NCBI GenBank assembly: GCA_038900335.1
Contig: JBBMRB010000020.1
Span: 4,997 to 68,996, forward strand
Direction: 5' to 3'
DNA from: Rs1 sp038900335
GTDB lineage: Bacteria > Pseudomonadota > Gammaproteobacteria > Pseudomonadales > Balneatricaceae
DNA: 64,000 bases
Below the pieces are notes generated by a model. That model was not told the DNA's origin. It saw only the letters and a program-made list of their open reading frames with translations, and did no database searches. Positions 8,180-17,546 of this stretch are shown piece after piece. A program made the translations under genes and the position numbers. Position 1 is the first letter of the stretch, and each line of letters opens with the position of its first letter.

Positions 8180-9295
8180 ATGAATACGATATATAATACA
8201 ATGCACAGTGGTGATACTGGTGTAGCAATTACTTTAAATGAAGTACAAAAAACATTTGCTGATGGTACATTAGCACTTAAACCTTTGCAGTTACATATTA
8301 ACAAAGGTGAGGTGTTGGTATTACTAGGTCCATCAGGTTGCGGTAAAACGACTACCTTGCGCTTGATTGCAGGTTTAGAGTTTTGTGATGAGGGCGGTGA
8401 AATTCGCTTCGGTGGACGAGATGTTACGCATATTGCTATCGAACAGCGTCGTGTCGGTATGGTGTTTCAATCCTATGCGCTTTTTCCAAATATGAATGTT
8501 AGCGAAAACATAGGTTATGGTCTACGCGTGCGTGGCGAAAGTAAAGAGAATACGCATGACAAGGTCGATAAGATGCTTCAAATGTTTGATTTAAAAGATT
8601 ATTCTCAGCGTTCTATTTATCAGTTATCAGGTGGGCAACGACAACGTGTTGCTCTAGCAAGAGCTATTATTACTGAACCAGAAGTTCTGCTATTGGATGA
8701 GCCATTATCTGCTTTAGATGCATTGTTGAAAAAGCGTTTGCGTACAGATATTAATGGCTTGTTAAAAAGGCTAGGTATTACTGCGGTGTATGTTACTCAT
8801 GATCAAGAGGAAGCAATGGCTATGGGTGATCGTATTGCTATTTTAGATCGTGGTGAAATAGTGCAGATAGGTACTGCTCAAGAAATATATTTGTCACCAA
8901 AAAATGAATTTGTCGCTAATTTTATAGGGCAAATGAATCACTTTGAAGGGAAGCTGCAAGGGCAATCATTATCATTTGGTTGCAATAAATTATTATTACC
9001 TAGTGAACTCTACAGCACTCATAGTGAGGGCCAGCGTATTCGGTGTATGTCGCGACCAGAAGATGTAAAGTTAATAGGCTATCAAGAGGTCGGTGTAACA
9101 GGGGAAGTTTCTCAAAGTGTATTTCTAGGTGACCGTACTCGTGTCTTAATGGAAATAGAAGGGGTAGAGGGTCTTGTGCATGTTGATTGTTTTGAGCGTA
9201 AGAACTACTGTATAGGTGATAGATTGGGGTTGAATATATTACCATCTAGGTTGGTGTTATTGCCAGAGCCCACTTTGCGGGAGGTGTTATGTTAA
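8180..9295 (+). CDS. ABC importer ATP-binding protein (CUT1/Fe-type, TOBE domain)
   Basis: A 371-residue ATPase. It has Walker A GPSGCGKTTT (about residues 52-61), the Q-loop VFQSYALFPNMNVSENI, signature LSGGQRQRVALARA, Walker B VLLLDEPLSALD and the switch histidine in YVTHDQEEAMAM. The C-terminal third (from about 250) is a TOBE-like regulatory domain typical of importers for polyamines, iron, sugars and aminoethylphosphonate. GAGGA precedes the ATG. It is inner-membrane associated and energises the two permeases upstream. Its last codons overlap the start of the phosphodiesterase gene by 7 nt. Confidence 0.92.
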   Translation: MNTIYNTMHSGDTGVAITLNEVQKTFADGTLALKPLQLHINKGEVLVLLGPSGCGKTTTLRLIAGLEFCDEGGEIRFGGRDVTHIAIEQRRVGMVFQSYALFPNMNVSENIGYGLRVRGESKENTHDKVDKMLQMFDLKDYSQRSIYQLSGGQRQRVALARAIITEPEVLLLDEPLSALDALLKKRLRTDINGLLKRLGITAVYVTHDQEEAMAMGDRIAILDRGEIVQIGTAQEIYLSPKNEFVANFIGQMNHFEGKLQGQSLSFGCNKLLLPSELYSTHSEGQRIRCMSRPEDVKLIGYQEVGVTGEVSQSVFLGDRTRVLMEIEGVEGLVHVDCFERKNYCIGDRLGLNILPSRLVLLPEPTLREVLC

Positions 9296-10113
9296 TTGCT
9301 CAATTAACCGATTTGCATATCAAAAAGCAGGGAAAGGTCGCCTACCAAAAAGTAGATACACTTCAGTGTTTGAAAAATGCTGTTGCTCATATAAATGCTT
9401 TATGCCCACAGCCAGATTGGGTTGTCATTACTGGTGATTTAGGTGATTTTGGCACAGCAGAAGAATACGCAGTATTAGTACCTGAATTAAAAAAGCTGAA
9501 AGCGCCAATCAAGATAATCCCAGGTAATCATGATCATCGAGACCAACTACGAGCAGCTGTTAAGGCTATTAGTAGTTTTGATCATGCTGAGTACTGTCAT
9601 TTTTCACAACGAGTAACGGGATATCAGCTTATTGGTTTGGATACATCAGTTTTAGGCCGCTCTTATGGTCAATTAACTAGTGAGTCACTTTCATGGTTAT
9701 CACAGCAACTGTGTATTCACTCACAAGTACCGACACTTATTTTTTTACACCATCCTCCTATGGCCGTCGGGATAGAGCACATGGATGTACAAAAATTATT
9801 AAATGACGATCAGTTGTGGCAGGTGCTCAAAGAGCATAAACAAATAGTAGGGTTAATTGCAGGCCATCTTCACCGGGCGGTTTATGCAACCTGGCATGGT
9901 TTGCCTGTTTGGGTAGGTCCTTCCCATAGTCATGCAGTGACCTTAGATTTAAGACCTAATGCACCATCTACTTTCTCTTTAGAGGCACCTGCTATTCAGC
10001 TATTTAGGCTGCAAGAGAGTGGCGTAACAAGCCATATCAGTTATATCAATTCTGAGGATGGTAACACAGGGCCTTTTCCTTTTTTTGATAGCAATAACCA
10101 GTTGATAGATTGA
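9289..10113 (+). CDS. GpdQ-like class III cyclic/glycerophosphodiester phosphodiesterase
   Basis: A 274-residue dinuclear metallophosphoesterase. Metal ligands are visible in order: D8-x-H10 (TDLHIKK), GDLGD near 49-53, GNHD at 79-82, HHPP and GHLH at 192-195. This is the class III phosphodiesterase pattern shared by CpdA/Icc (cAMP) and GpdQ (glycerophosphodiesters). No signal peptide is present, so it acts in the cytoplasm. It starts inside the end of the ABC ATPase gene with its own GGGAGG, and is the last gene of the LacI-ABC operon, so hydrolysis of the imported solute is the simplest role. A cAMP role is the alternative; operon position makes GpdQ-like action more likely. Confidence 0.82.
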   Translation: MLIAQLTDLHIKKQGKVAYQKVDTLQCLKNAVAHINALCPQPDWVVITGDLGDFGTAEEYAVLVPELKKLKAPIKIIPGNHDHRDQLRAAVKAISSFDHAEYCHFSQRVTGYQLIGLDTSVLGRSYGQLTSESLSWLSQQLCIHSQVPTLIFLHHPPMAVGIEHMDVQKLLNDDQLWQVLKEHKQIVGLIAGHLHRAVYATWHGLPVWVGPSHSHAVTLDLRPNAPSTFSLEAPAIQLFRLQESGVTSHISYINSEDGNTGPFPFFDSNNQLID

Positions 10114-10192
10114 TAAACAGATTTGTTGATAGTGCTGAGGCGTAAATGTATGATTGATTGTGCTATTTCACTTATTACATTTAGATAACTCG

Positions 10193-11119
10193 ATGAACTT
10201 TAATAAAAATTTTGATTTAAACTGTGTGCGCCTTACTAGTGAGCTCTATCAACAAAAAGGGCTATCTGTTTATTTGATTCGAGCTGATCAAATACATCAA
10301 CAGGTCAGTGGTAATAAATGGTTTAAATTAAAATACGCGCTAGACAAAGCACAGCAGCAGCAAGCGAGCAGTGTAATTAGCTTTGGTGGCGCGTTTTCTA
10401 ACCATATTCATGCGTTAGCCTTTGCTGCCCAGCAATTAAATTTACCTGCCATTGGTTATATTCGTGGGCAGTGGAGTGAAGATAATCAAACAATAAGCGA
10501 TGCGCAGCGCTGGGGGATGAGCCTGCATAGTTTATCGCGAGAGCAGTACCGGCAAAAAAATGACGCTCAATTCTTAGCATCGTTAAAGCAGCAGTACCCA
10601 GGTAGTGTCATTATTGCTGAAGGTGGCTCTGGCGTTGATGCGTTATTAGGTGTTGCGCAATTAATGCAGATGATCGAGGCAAAGCTAACGAATTTAGATT
10701 GCCTCGTAGCAGCTTGTGGTACCGGAGGTACTTTGGCTGGGCTGTTATCAAGCGCTAAAAAAACCAAATCAATCTTAGGCATCCCGGTGTTAAAAGGTGC
10801 CTCTTTCCTGGTCGATGATATCAATGATTTACTACTTAGTGCAGGTAGTGAAGCTAATTGTCAGTGGCAGTTAGATTTAGCGGGGCACTACGGCGGTTAT
10901 GGCAAAGTTAAACGCGATCATTTGCTGGCAATGCGCGAGTTAGAGCTAGCACATGATGTGCATTTAGATCCTGTTTATACCGCTAAAATGTGGCGCCGTT
11001 TTAATGAGTTAGTAGCAGATGACTATTTTGCAAGCGGTGCAAATATTGCTCTATTACACTCTGGGGGGCTGCAGGGACGCAGAAGTTATGCGCTAAAATA
11101 TCCAGAGCTTTTCAGTTAG
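10193..11119 (+). CDS. PLP-dependent ACC deaminase / D-cysteine desulfhydrase family protein
   Basis: A 308-residue fold-type II PLP enzyme. The Schiff-base lysine region is SGNKWFKLKYAL, followed by SFGGAFSNHIHALAF (substrate-carboxylate loop) and the phosphate-binding glycine loop ACGTGGTLAG. I start at the ATG at 10193; a TTG at 10154 would add 13 residues of no family character. Members convert D-cysteine to pyruvate, sulfide and ammonia, or deaminate 1-aminocyclopropane-1-carboxylate; the sequence alone does not decide between them. It stands between the phosphodiesterase operon and nadK with its own upstream gap, so co-regulation with the importer is uncertain. Confidence 0.82.
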   Translation: MNFNKNFDLNCVRLTSELYQQKGLSVYLIRADQIHQQVSGNKWFKLKYALDKAQQQQASSVISFGGAFSNHIHALAFAAQQLNLPAIGYIRGQWSEDNQTISDAQRWGMSLHSLSREQYRQKNDAQFLASLKQQYPGSVIIAEGGSGVDALLGVAQLMQMIEAKLTNLDCLVAACGTGGTLAGLLSSAKKTKSILGIPVLKGASFLVDDINDLLLSAGSEANCQWQLDLAGHYGGYGKVKRDHLLAMRELELAHDVHLDPVYTAKMWRRFNELVADDYFASGANIALLHSGGLQGRRSYALKYPELFS

Positions 11120-11207
11120 TCACGCTTAAGTGTGCATGTTTTACCTTAGTTTTGGTACTCAATTGTTTTGTGTTTTGTTCGCGCTAGCTCAGTTATCTAT
11201 TTTACTC

Positions 11208-11213
11208 TATAAT
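11208..11213 (+). promoter_or_regulatory. -10-like TATAAT upstream of nadK
   Basis: A consensus TATAAT lies 35 bp before the nadK ATG. The matching -35 position holds no good TTGACA relative, so this is a tentative promoter call. Confidence 0.35.
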
Positions 11214-11247
11214 CTTGGCTCTAATAATTAACCTAGGTAGTACATCG

Positions 11248-12144
11248 ATGACCAGATTTCGCAACATAGGCTTAATAGGAAGATTAGGTAGTATTAAGGT
11301 AGTTGATACCTTAAAGAACATGATTAACTTTTTTTCTGAAAAAGATTTCAACATTATATTAGAGCAACGTGTTGGCGAAGTAATGCCCGGTCACGGCCTA
11401 GAGACCAGCGATCTTAAAACAATGGGCGCTAAATGTGATTTAGTGATAGTGGTTGGTGGTGATGGCAGTATGCTAGGTGCTGCAAGGTCTCTAGCTGCAT
11501 CAGGTGTGCCGGTGCTGGGTGTCAATAGAGGTCAGTTAGGTTTTTTAACTGATATATCACCTAAGAAATTCGAAGCTGACTTTACCGATATTTTAGCGGG
11601 TAACTATACAGAAGAAGAACGCTTCTTGTTAAAGGTTACCGTTAAAAGGGGGGATGAAATTATCGGTGAGGCGGATGCTTTAAACGATATGGTATTACAC
11701 CCTGGTAAAGCGACGAAGATGATTGAATTTGATCTTTATGTTGAAGATGACTATGTCTACACCCAGCGCTCAGATGGTTTGATAGTCGCGACTCCGACAG
11801 GCTCTACTGCTTATTCGCTATCAGGAGGGGGGCCAATTATGCACCCTAAACTAGATGCGTTAGTACTGGTGCCAATGTTCCCGCACACTTTGTCTTCAAG
11901 GCCGATAGTAGTTGATGGTAATAGCCATTTACGGTTGATGGTTAGTGAGAAAAATGACACTTACCCAATCGTCTCTTGTGATGGCCAAGTCAGTATTAAC
12001 TTAGCACCCGGTGATGTGATTCATTTAAGTAAGCAAGAGAAGAGGTTAAAGTTACTGCATCCTGAGGGTTATAATTTTTATCGCACGTGTCGAGAGAAAC
12101 TAGGCTGGAGCGCTGGGCTGACTGTTAAAAATCAGAGCTATTAA
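11248..12144 (+). CDS. nadK: NAD kinase
   Basis: A 298-residue NAD kinase that makes NADP from NAD and ATP. The signature VVGGDGSML (GGDG) lies near residues 70-79, followed by NRGQLGFLTD, the LNDMVLHPG segment (conserved ND) and the glycine-rich TPTGSTAYSLSGGGPI. I start at the ATG at 11248 (MTRFRNIGLIGRLG, the usual N terminus); upstream TTG extension is not supported. The next gene, a metallophosphatase, begins 2 nt after the stop, as in pseudomonad clusters that run from nadK towards pepN. Confidence 0.95.
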   Translation: MTRFRNIGLIGRLGSIKVVDTLKNMINFFSEKDFNIILEQRVGEVMPGHGLETSDLKTMGAKCDLVIVVGGDGSMLGAARSLAASGVPVLGVNRGQLGFLTDISPKKFEADFTDILAGNYTEEERFLLKVTVKRGDEIIGEADALNDMVLHPGKATKMIEFDLYVEDDYVYTQRSDGLIVATPTGSTAYSLSGGGPIMHPKLDALVLVPMFPHTLSSRPIVVDGNSHLRLMVSEKNDTYPIVSCDGQVSINLAPGDVIHLSKQEKRLKLLHPEGYNFYRTCREKLGWSAGLTVKNQSY

Positions 12145-12146
12145 GC

Positions 12147-13115
12147 ATGATGATTAAAGACTGTAGCGCATTAGGCTACGATATTATAGGCGATGTTCAC
12201 GGCTGTGCCTTAGCACTTAAATTGCTGTTAGGGCGCTTAGGCTACTCAAAAAGAAATGGGGTATATTTTCACCCACTACGTAAAATAGTTTTTCTTGGCG
12301 ATATTATTGATCGCGGTCCAAGAATTCGAGAGGCATTACATTTAGTGCGTGATATGGTCGATGCCGGTAATGCCTACATCATCATGGGTAATCATGAATA
12401 TAACTATCTAAGTTACTGTACCTCGGGCGAATCTGTACATATGCCTTATTTGCGAGAGCATACCTCTCGTCATCGGCGGATATTACAAGAAACGCTAAAT
12501 CAGCTGGCTAACTACCCCAATGATAGAAAAGATTTTTATGAGTGGATGAAAACGCTACCTGTGTTTTTAGAATTTGACACCTTTAGAGCGGTACATGCTT
12601 GCTGGCACAAAGAGCTAATAGCGCAAATGCTAGAGAAAACAGGCTCAAGTACGATTGATACTGAATTTTTATATCACTCAGCAGTAAAGGATACTTTTGA
12701 GTGGACCGTAATGGATAGACTGTTGCGCGGCACGCAAATCAAGTTACCTAACAATGAAACCATGACTTGTCGAGATGGTTATGTAAGGCAGTTTTTTAGA
12801 ACAAAGTTTTGGGAAAAAAATCCTGAATTATATAGTGATGTCGTGTTCCAGCCTGATCCATTACCAAGCAATATGCTCAATCGCGTACTGTCAAAAGCGG
12901 AATTAGATAACCTCTATTACTATTCATCTGAAGAAAAGTCGCTATTTATTGGCCACTACTGGTGTGAGGGTGAGCCTGCTCCCATTACCGATAATATCGC
13001 TTGTTTAGATTACAGTGCCGTGAAATTTGGAAAATTAGTCGCATATCGCTATGACTTTGAAAAACACTTAAGTAAAGATAAGTTTGTCAGCGTAGATGTC
13101 GGCAGTGAGATATAG
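12147..13115 (+). CDS. Calcineurin-like metallophosphatase (PrpE/PP-like)
   Basis: A 322-residue metallophosphoesterase with the PPP-type motifs GDVHGC (residues 16-21), GDIIDRG, GNHE and a later VHACWH and GHYW, giving a complete dinuclear metal site. Homologues include bacterial PrpE-like and ApaH-like serine/threonine or dinucleotide phosphatases. The true substrate is unknown. It follows nadK by 2 nt and is likely co-transcribed. A short hairpin (ATCGCC at 13120-13125 with GGCGAT at 13135-13140) follows the stop. Confidence 0.85.
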   Translation: MMIKDCSALGYDIIGDVHGCALALKLLLGRLGYSKRNGVYFHPLRKIVFLGDIIDRGPRIREALHLVRDMVDAGNAYIIMGNHEYNYLSYCTSGESVHMPYLREHTSRHRRILQETLNQLANYPNDRKDFYEWMKTLPVFLEFDTFRAVHACWHKELIAQMLEKTGSSTIDTEFLYHSAVKDTFEWTVMDRLLRGTQIKLPNNETMTCRDGYVRQFFRTKFWEKNPELYSDVVFQPDPLPSNMLNRVLSKAELDNLYYYSSEEKSLFIGHYWCEGEPAPITDNIACLDYSAVKFGKLVAYRYDFEKHLSKDKFVSVDVGSEI

Positions 13116-13192
13116 CATTATCGCCTGCTAATGTGGCGATTTAAAGAATGATAAACAAAAGCGTATAAAGATAACTGACGAAGAGTAAAGCA

Positions 13193-13447
13193 ATGAATTA
13201 TCAAGAGTTGATTGATAAGATGACCCCGCAAATGCACCAGGCAATTAAGCTGGCAATTGAGCTGGGTAAGTGGCCTGATGGTAAAAAACTAACGAGTGAG
13301 CAGTTAGATATTTGTATGCGCGCAGTGATTTATTACGAGCAGAGATTGCCTGAGCAAGATCGCACAGGCTTTATTGATAGAAAAAGAGCGGATGGTTCGC
13401 AAAAAGGAGTGAATCCTTTAGATCCTCAAGTTATTAAAATTCATTAA
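13193..13447 (+). CDS. yeaC: YeaC-family protein (DUF1315)
   Basis: An 84-residue cytoplasmic protein matching the DUF1315/YeaC pattern: MNYQELIDKMTPQMHQAIK at the start, the central LAIELGKWPDGKKLTSEQ, and the R-x-G-F-I-D-R block near residue 60. Function is not known in any organism. It lies between the metallophosphatase and a DUF2797 gene, an order conserved with pepN in pseudomonad-type genomes. Confidence 0.88.
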   Translation: MNYQELIDKMTPQMHQAIKLAIELGKWPDGKKLTSEQLDICMRAVIYYEQRLPEQDRTGFIDRKRADGSQKGVNPLDPQVIKIH

Positions 13448-13497
13448 TAACACGCTAATAAATTAGAACCTTAAATAATGAAAGGTCGCAATAGCCA

Positions 13498-14340
13498 ATG
13501 ACAATGATGAGAACCGGGCAGATGCAGAAAATGCGCTGCCAGTTGAATGATACACAAAATAGCCAAATTCAGTACTATTTAGAGTTAGATGATCAGCCTT
13601 TACTAATGAATGAGTTGTTAGGTAAAGAAATTTATATACAGCACTTAGGGGCCATTCACTGCAGTCACTGTGGGCGTGCCACCAAGAAAAGCTTTAGCCA
13701 GGGCTATTGTTATCCTTGCTCTAAAAAATTAGCGCAATGCGATTTATGCATGATGAGCCCCGATAGGTGCCATTTTCATCTAGGGACCTGTCGCGATGAA
13801 GAGTTTGCGAAAAGCGTTTGTTTTAATGAGCATTTTGTATATTTAGCTAATTCTTCAGGCATTAAAGTGGGGATTACGAGAGCGCCGCAAATCCCGACAC
13901 GCTGGATGGATCAAGGAGCTGTTGAAGCGTTGCCGATATTTCGAGTGGCAACACGCAGACAATCCGGCTTGATTGAAAAAGTATTTTCTGAACACATCAG
14001 CGATAAGACTAACTGGCGTAAAATGCTAAAGGGTGAAACAACAGACATTAACCTGTATGAGTTACGCGATGAGCTGATGGCTAAATGCAAAACAGAAATT
14101 GACGAAATTGTCAGTGAGTATGGTTTGCAAGATATTCAAGCGCTAGACACAGTTGACAGTGTTGCGTTGTCTTACCCTGTTTTAGAGTACCCTGTTAAAG
14201 TCAGCTCTCATAACCTTGATAAAACAGCGCGAGTAAGCGGTGTATTAAAGGGGATTAAAGGGCAGTATTTGATATTGGATACCGGCGTCATTAATTTAAG
14301 AAAATACACTTCATATAACATAGAGTTAGGTTTAGTTTAA
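13498..14340 (+). CDS. DUF2797 zinc-ribbon protein
   Basis: A 280-residue protein of the DUF2797 family. Its N-terminal third has two Cys pairs (CSHCGRATKK and CYPCSKKL) and further CDLCMMSPDRCHFHLGTC, consistent with zinc binding. The centre reads VYLANSSGIKVGITR and IPTRWMDQGA, resembling a GIY-YIG-like fold; catalytic activity is unproven. The start shown gives MTMMRTGQMQKMRC; an ATG at 13504 or 13507 is equally possible. It sits 50 nt after yeaC and 331 nt before pepN. Confidence 0.82.
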   Translation: MTMMRTGQMQKMRCQLNDTQNSQIQYYLELDDQPLLMNELLGKEIYIQHLGAIHCSHCGRATKKSFSQGYCYPCSKKLAQCDLCMMSPDRCHFHLGTCRDEEFAKSVCFNEHFVYLANSSGIKVGITRAPQIPTRWMDQGAVEALPIFRVATRRQSGLIEKVFSEHISDKTNWRKMLKGETTDINLYELRDELMAKCKTEIDEIVSEYGLQDIQALDTVDSVALSYPVLEYPVKVSSHNLDKTARVSGVLKGIKGQYLILDTGVINLRKYTSYNIELGLV

Positions 14341-14671
14341 AACTCATTAGCTGGCATTGCTCGCTGTTTTGATATGGCGGCAATGGCAACAACTCTCATC
14401 AGGATTACCTGTGGATAGTGTTACTAGCATTTAATTTATGTTTTCTGCATTGCTGATGTCTCAATTTATTTTGTTATATGCCCCCAAAAACTACCTATAA
14501 AAATGCATTGTTATGTCGTTTCATGGTCTATGCTATTGGTATATACAGCTTAATTCAGCTTTCGTTAAAAATTATCATAAACAGGGCTAATAGCTATCGT
14601 CACTGGTCTGTGAATTATGCTAACGTACCTTAATAAAGTGTTATACATCATTTGGTTTAGAGGTTTATACG
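14341..14671. other. Gene-free gap before pepN
   Basis: No gene, tRNA or clear riboswitch is seen. It ends with AGAGG 8-9 nt before the pepN ATG. The pepN promoter is presumably here, but no pair of hexamers is convincing. Confidence 0.5.
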
Positions 14672-17317
14672 ATGTCACAACCTAACGTTATTTATTTAAA
14701 AGATTACCAAGTACCTGCATACCTAATTGCCAGTACAAAATTACATTTTGAGCTGCTTGATGAATATACTCAAGTGACTGCTACGCTTAGCTGTCATCGC
14801 AACAGTGAAAGTGTTGAGCAAGATGCCGCATTATTTTTACACGGCCACCAAAGCCTAGAGCTATTAGCGCTGAGTATCGACAATGAGCCATTATTGACAA
14901 CTGATTATGTTCGTGATGATAAAGGCCTTACTATTGATAGTGTACCTACTAGTTTTGAGCTAGAAGTTGTCACGAAAATATACCCTGATAAAAATACCGC
15001 ACTAGAGGGTTTATATCGCTCAGAGGGCATGTTTTGTACTCAATGTGAAGCGGAGGGCTTTAGGCGTATTACCTTTTGTCAAGATAGACCTGATGTGATG
15101 TCTATCTATGAGGTAACACTCAGCGCTGATAAAGCACAATATCCGGTATTACTTTCCAATGGTAATCAAACAGATAAAGGGGAGGGCGAAGATGGCCGCC
15201 ACTGGGCGACATGGTCTGACCCGCATCCAAAACCTGCTTATTTATTTGCCTTAGTGGCCGGTGATTTATCTCATATTGAAGATAGCTTTCAGACGTTATC
15301 TGGGCGCGATGTAACATTAAAAATATTCGCCGATCAAAAAGATTTAGATAAACTTGATTATGCGATGATTTCGTTAAAAAAATCGATGGCGTGGGACGAG
15401 CAGGTTTATGGTCGTGAATACGATCTAGATGTTTTTAATATTGTCGCAGTCGACTTTTTCAATATGGGAGCAATGGAGAATAAGGGCCTTAATATATTTA
15501 ATACCTCCTGTGTTTTGGCGCACCCTGAAACGACAACAGATGCCACTTATCAGCGCGTTGAAGCGATTGTTGCCCATGAATATTTTCATAACTGGTCAGG
15601 TAACCGAGTTACTTGTCGAGACTGGTTTCAATTAAGCTTGAAAGAAGGTTTTACTGTCTTTCGCGATGGCCAATTTTCAGCGGATATGAATTCAAGTACG
15701 GTGCACCGCATAGAAAGCGTGCAGACTTTAAGAACCAGTCAGTTCTCAGAAGATGCAGGCCCTATGGCGCACTCTGTTAGACCCGCATCGTTCATGGAAA
15801 TATCTAACTTCTATACCATGACAGTCTACGAGAAAGGTGCTGAAGTCGTTCGCATGATCCACACCTTACTTGGCGCTCAAAAGTTTAGAGAAGGCAGTGA
15901 TTTATATTTTGAACGCCACGATGGCCAAGCGGTAACGACAGATGATTTTGTTGCTGCAATGCAAGATGTATCCGCTAAAGATCTAACACAATTTAAGAAT
16001 TGGTATAGCCAGGCGGGAACACCGCAATTAACAGTAACGGATAGTTATGATTCTGAGTTACAGCGCTATCAAATAACGATCGCACAAAGCTGTCCTGCAA
16101 CCCCTGGGCAAAGCGAGAAGCAACCGTTTCATATGCCTTTTCTGTTAGGTTTGTTGGATAGAGATGGCAACGATATCGAGCTAGTAGATACCGTGGATGC
16201 CCCAGGGCAATCAACCAAATTATTGGAGCTCACTCAAGCTGAGCAAACGTTTAGTTTTGAAAATATAGCTGCCAGGCCAGTACCATCGTTGCTGCGTGGC
16301 TTTAGTGCACCAGTTAAACTAGATTATAAATATAGCCGTGATCAGCTGGTTTTCTTGATGAGCCATGATGCTGATGGTTTTAACCGCTGGGAAGCTTCGC
16401 AAAAACTCGGTGTCGATATTTTATTAGAGTTAGTACAAAAAATTAATGTTGGCTCTGAGTTGATATTAGATCAGCGCTTAGTGGAAGCTTATCGTGCGGT
16501 ATTATCTGATAGCTCACTTGATAAAGCGATGATCGCACAAGTGCTAACATTACCAACCGAATCTTACTTAGCGCAGCTGTGTGATGAAGTTGCCGTGTTG
16601 AGTATCCACAAGGCGAGAAAGTTTGCGATAAGAAGCCTTGCCAGTGCACTAGAAATCGAGTTTTTAGCGGCTTATCAAGGTGCTCGCCTTGCCGCTGAAT
16701 CTTATTCACCAAGTGCGCAGTGTGTTGCTAAACGTCAATTACAGAATTTAAGCCTGTCTTATTTAATTACGTTAGAAAGAGAAAGTTATTTAGAGCTTGC
16801 CCTAAAACAATATGATAAAGCAGATAATATGACGGACTCAATGGCCGCATTATCTATGGTTGTACACTCTAAATTTGAAGAGGCTAGCGTTAACTTATTA
16901 GCTGATTTTTATCACAAATGGTCACACGATACCCTGGTTGTGAATCAGTGGTTTGCAGTGCAAGCGAGTGATACTAAAACAGGTGCTTTAGCAAAAGTAG
17001 AAGCGCTGATGCAGCATGAAGCATTTGATATGGTTAACCCCAATAAAGTGCGCAGTTTGATCGCTGTATTTTGTATGCGAAATTTAGTTAATTTTCATGC
17101 AGAAGATGGTACAGGTTATAGCTTTTTAGCCGATCAAATAATAATACTAGATAAATCAAACCCGCAAATGGCAGCACGCCTGTTAGGCCCGTTGACAAAG
17201 TGGGCTCGATTTAATAAAAATAGACAGACACAAATGCGCGCGCAATTACAGCGAATTTTAGATAGCGGCTCTCTCTCTGCAGATGTGTATGAGGTTGTTA
17301 GTAAAAGCTTGATTTAA
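14672..17317 (+). CDS. pepN: Aminopeptidase N (M1 family)
   Basis: An 881-residue cytoplasmic zinc aminopeptidase, close to the 870-residue E. coli PepN. The substrate-anchoring motif MGAMENKG is at 265-272; the zinc site HEYFH is at 302-306 with the third ligand Glu325 (LKEGFT), and NWSGNRVTCRDW follows the first histidine pair exactly as in PepN. The C-terminal alpha-solenoid extends to the end (PNKVRSLI, RQTQMRAQLQRIL). It removes N-terminal residues from peptides in protein turnover. Confidence 0.97.
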   Translation: MSQPNVIYLKDYQVPAYLIASTKLHFELLDEYTQVTATLSCHRNSESVEQDAALFLHGHQSLELLALSIDNEPLLTTDYVRDDKGLTIDSVPTSFELEVVTKIYPDKNTALEGLYRSEGMFCTQCEAEGFRRITFCQDRPDVMSIYEVTLSADKAQYPVLLSNGNQTDKGEGEDGRHWATWSDPHPKPAYLFALVAGDLSHIEDSFQTLSGRDVTLKIFADQKDLDKLDYAMISLKKSMAWDEQVYGREYDLDVFNIVAVDFFNMGAMENKGLNIFNTSCVLAHPETTTDATYQRVEAIVAHEYFHNWSGNRVTCRDWFQLSLKEGFTVFRDGQFSADMNSSTVHRIESVQTLRTSQFSEDAGPMAHSVRPASFMEISNFYTMTVYEKGAEVVRMIHTLLGAQKFREGSDLYFERHDGQAVTTDDFVAAMQDVSAKDLTQFKNWYSQAGTPQLTVTDSYDSELQRYQITIAQSCPATPGQSEKQPFHMPFLLGLLDRDGNDIELVDTVDAPGQSTKLLELTQAEQTFSFENIAARPVPSLLRGFSAPVKLDYKYSRDQLVFLMSHDADGFNRWEASQKLGVDILLELVQKINVGSELILDQRLVEAYRAVLSDSSLDKAMIAQVLTLPTESYLAQLCDEVAVLSIHKARKFAIRSLASALEIEFLAAYQGARLAAESYSPSAQCVAKRQLQNLSLSYLITLERESYLELALKQYDKADNMTDSMAALSMVVHSKFEEASVNLLADFYHKWSHDTLVVNQWFAVQASDTKTGALAKVEALMQHEAFDMVNPNKVRSLIAVFCMRNLVNFHAEDGTGYSFLADQIIILDKSNPQMAARLLGPLTKWARFNKNRQTQMRAQLQRILDSGSLSADVYEVVSKSLI

Positions 17318-17323
17318 GACAGA

Positions 17324-17402
17324 TTGTTAGTTCGATCGATTATGCTAGGTTTAATGATTTATTTAACCACTTAGAGCTATTGATGATTGATAGAACTAAC
17401 AA
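17324..17402. repeat. Long inverted repeat after pepN
   Basis: TTGTTAGTTCGATCGAT (17324-17340) is matched in inverse at 17386-17402 (ATTGATAGAACTAACAA), 15 of 17 positions pairing, with a 45-nt interior. It could be a large 3' hairpin of the pepN mRNA. No U-tract follows. Confidence 0.55.
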
Positions 17403-17546
17403 CATGCGCTAAGGTCAATAGAGAGTAATGAATACCTGAAACACTGGTAAAACAGTTAAACGCAGGAATATTACGGCTGAAATTGCTTAGCAGTAAAATG
17501 AATGTATTATTAAAATTATTTTTTATATTTAAATACGGAAGAAATA

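Noticed and set aside
11184..11194. GCTAGCTCAGT, identical to part of a familiar synthetic promoter series
   Set aside because: An 11-base match without the matching -35 and spacing is coincidence in this native sequence.
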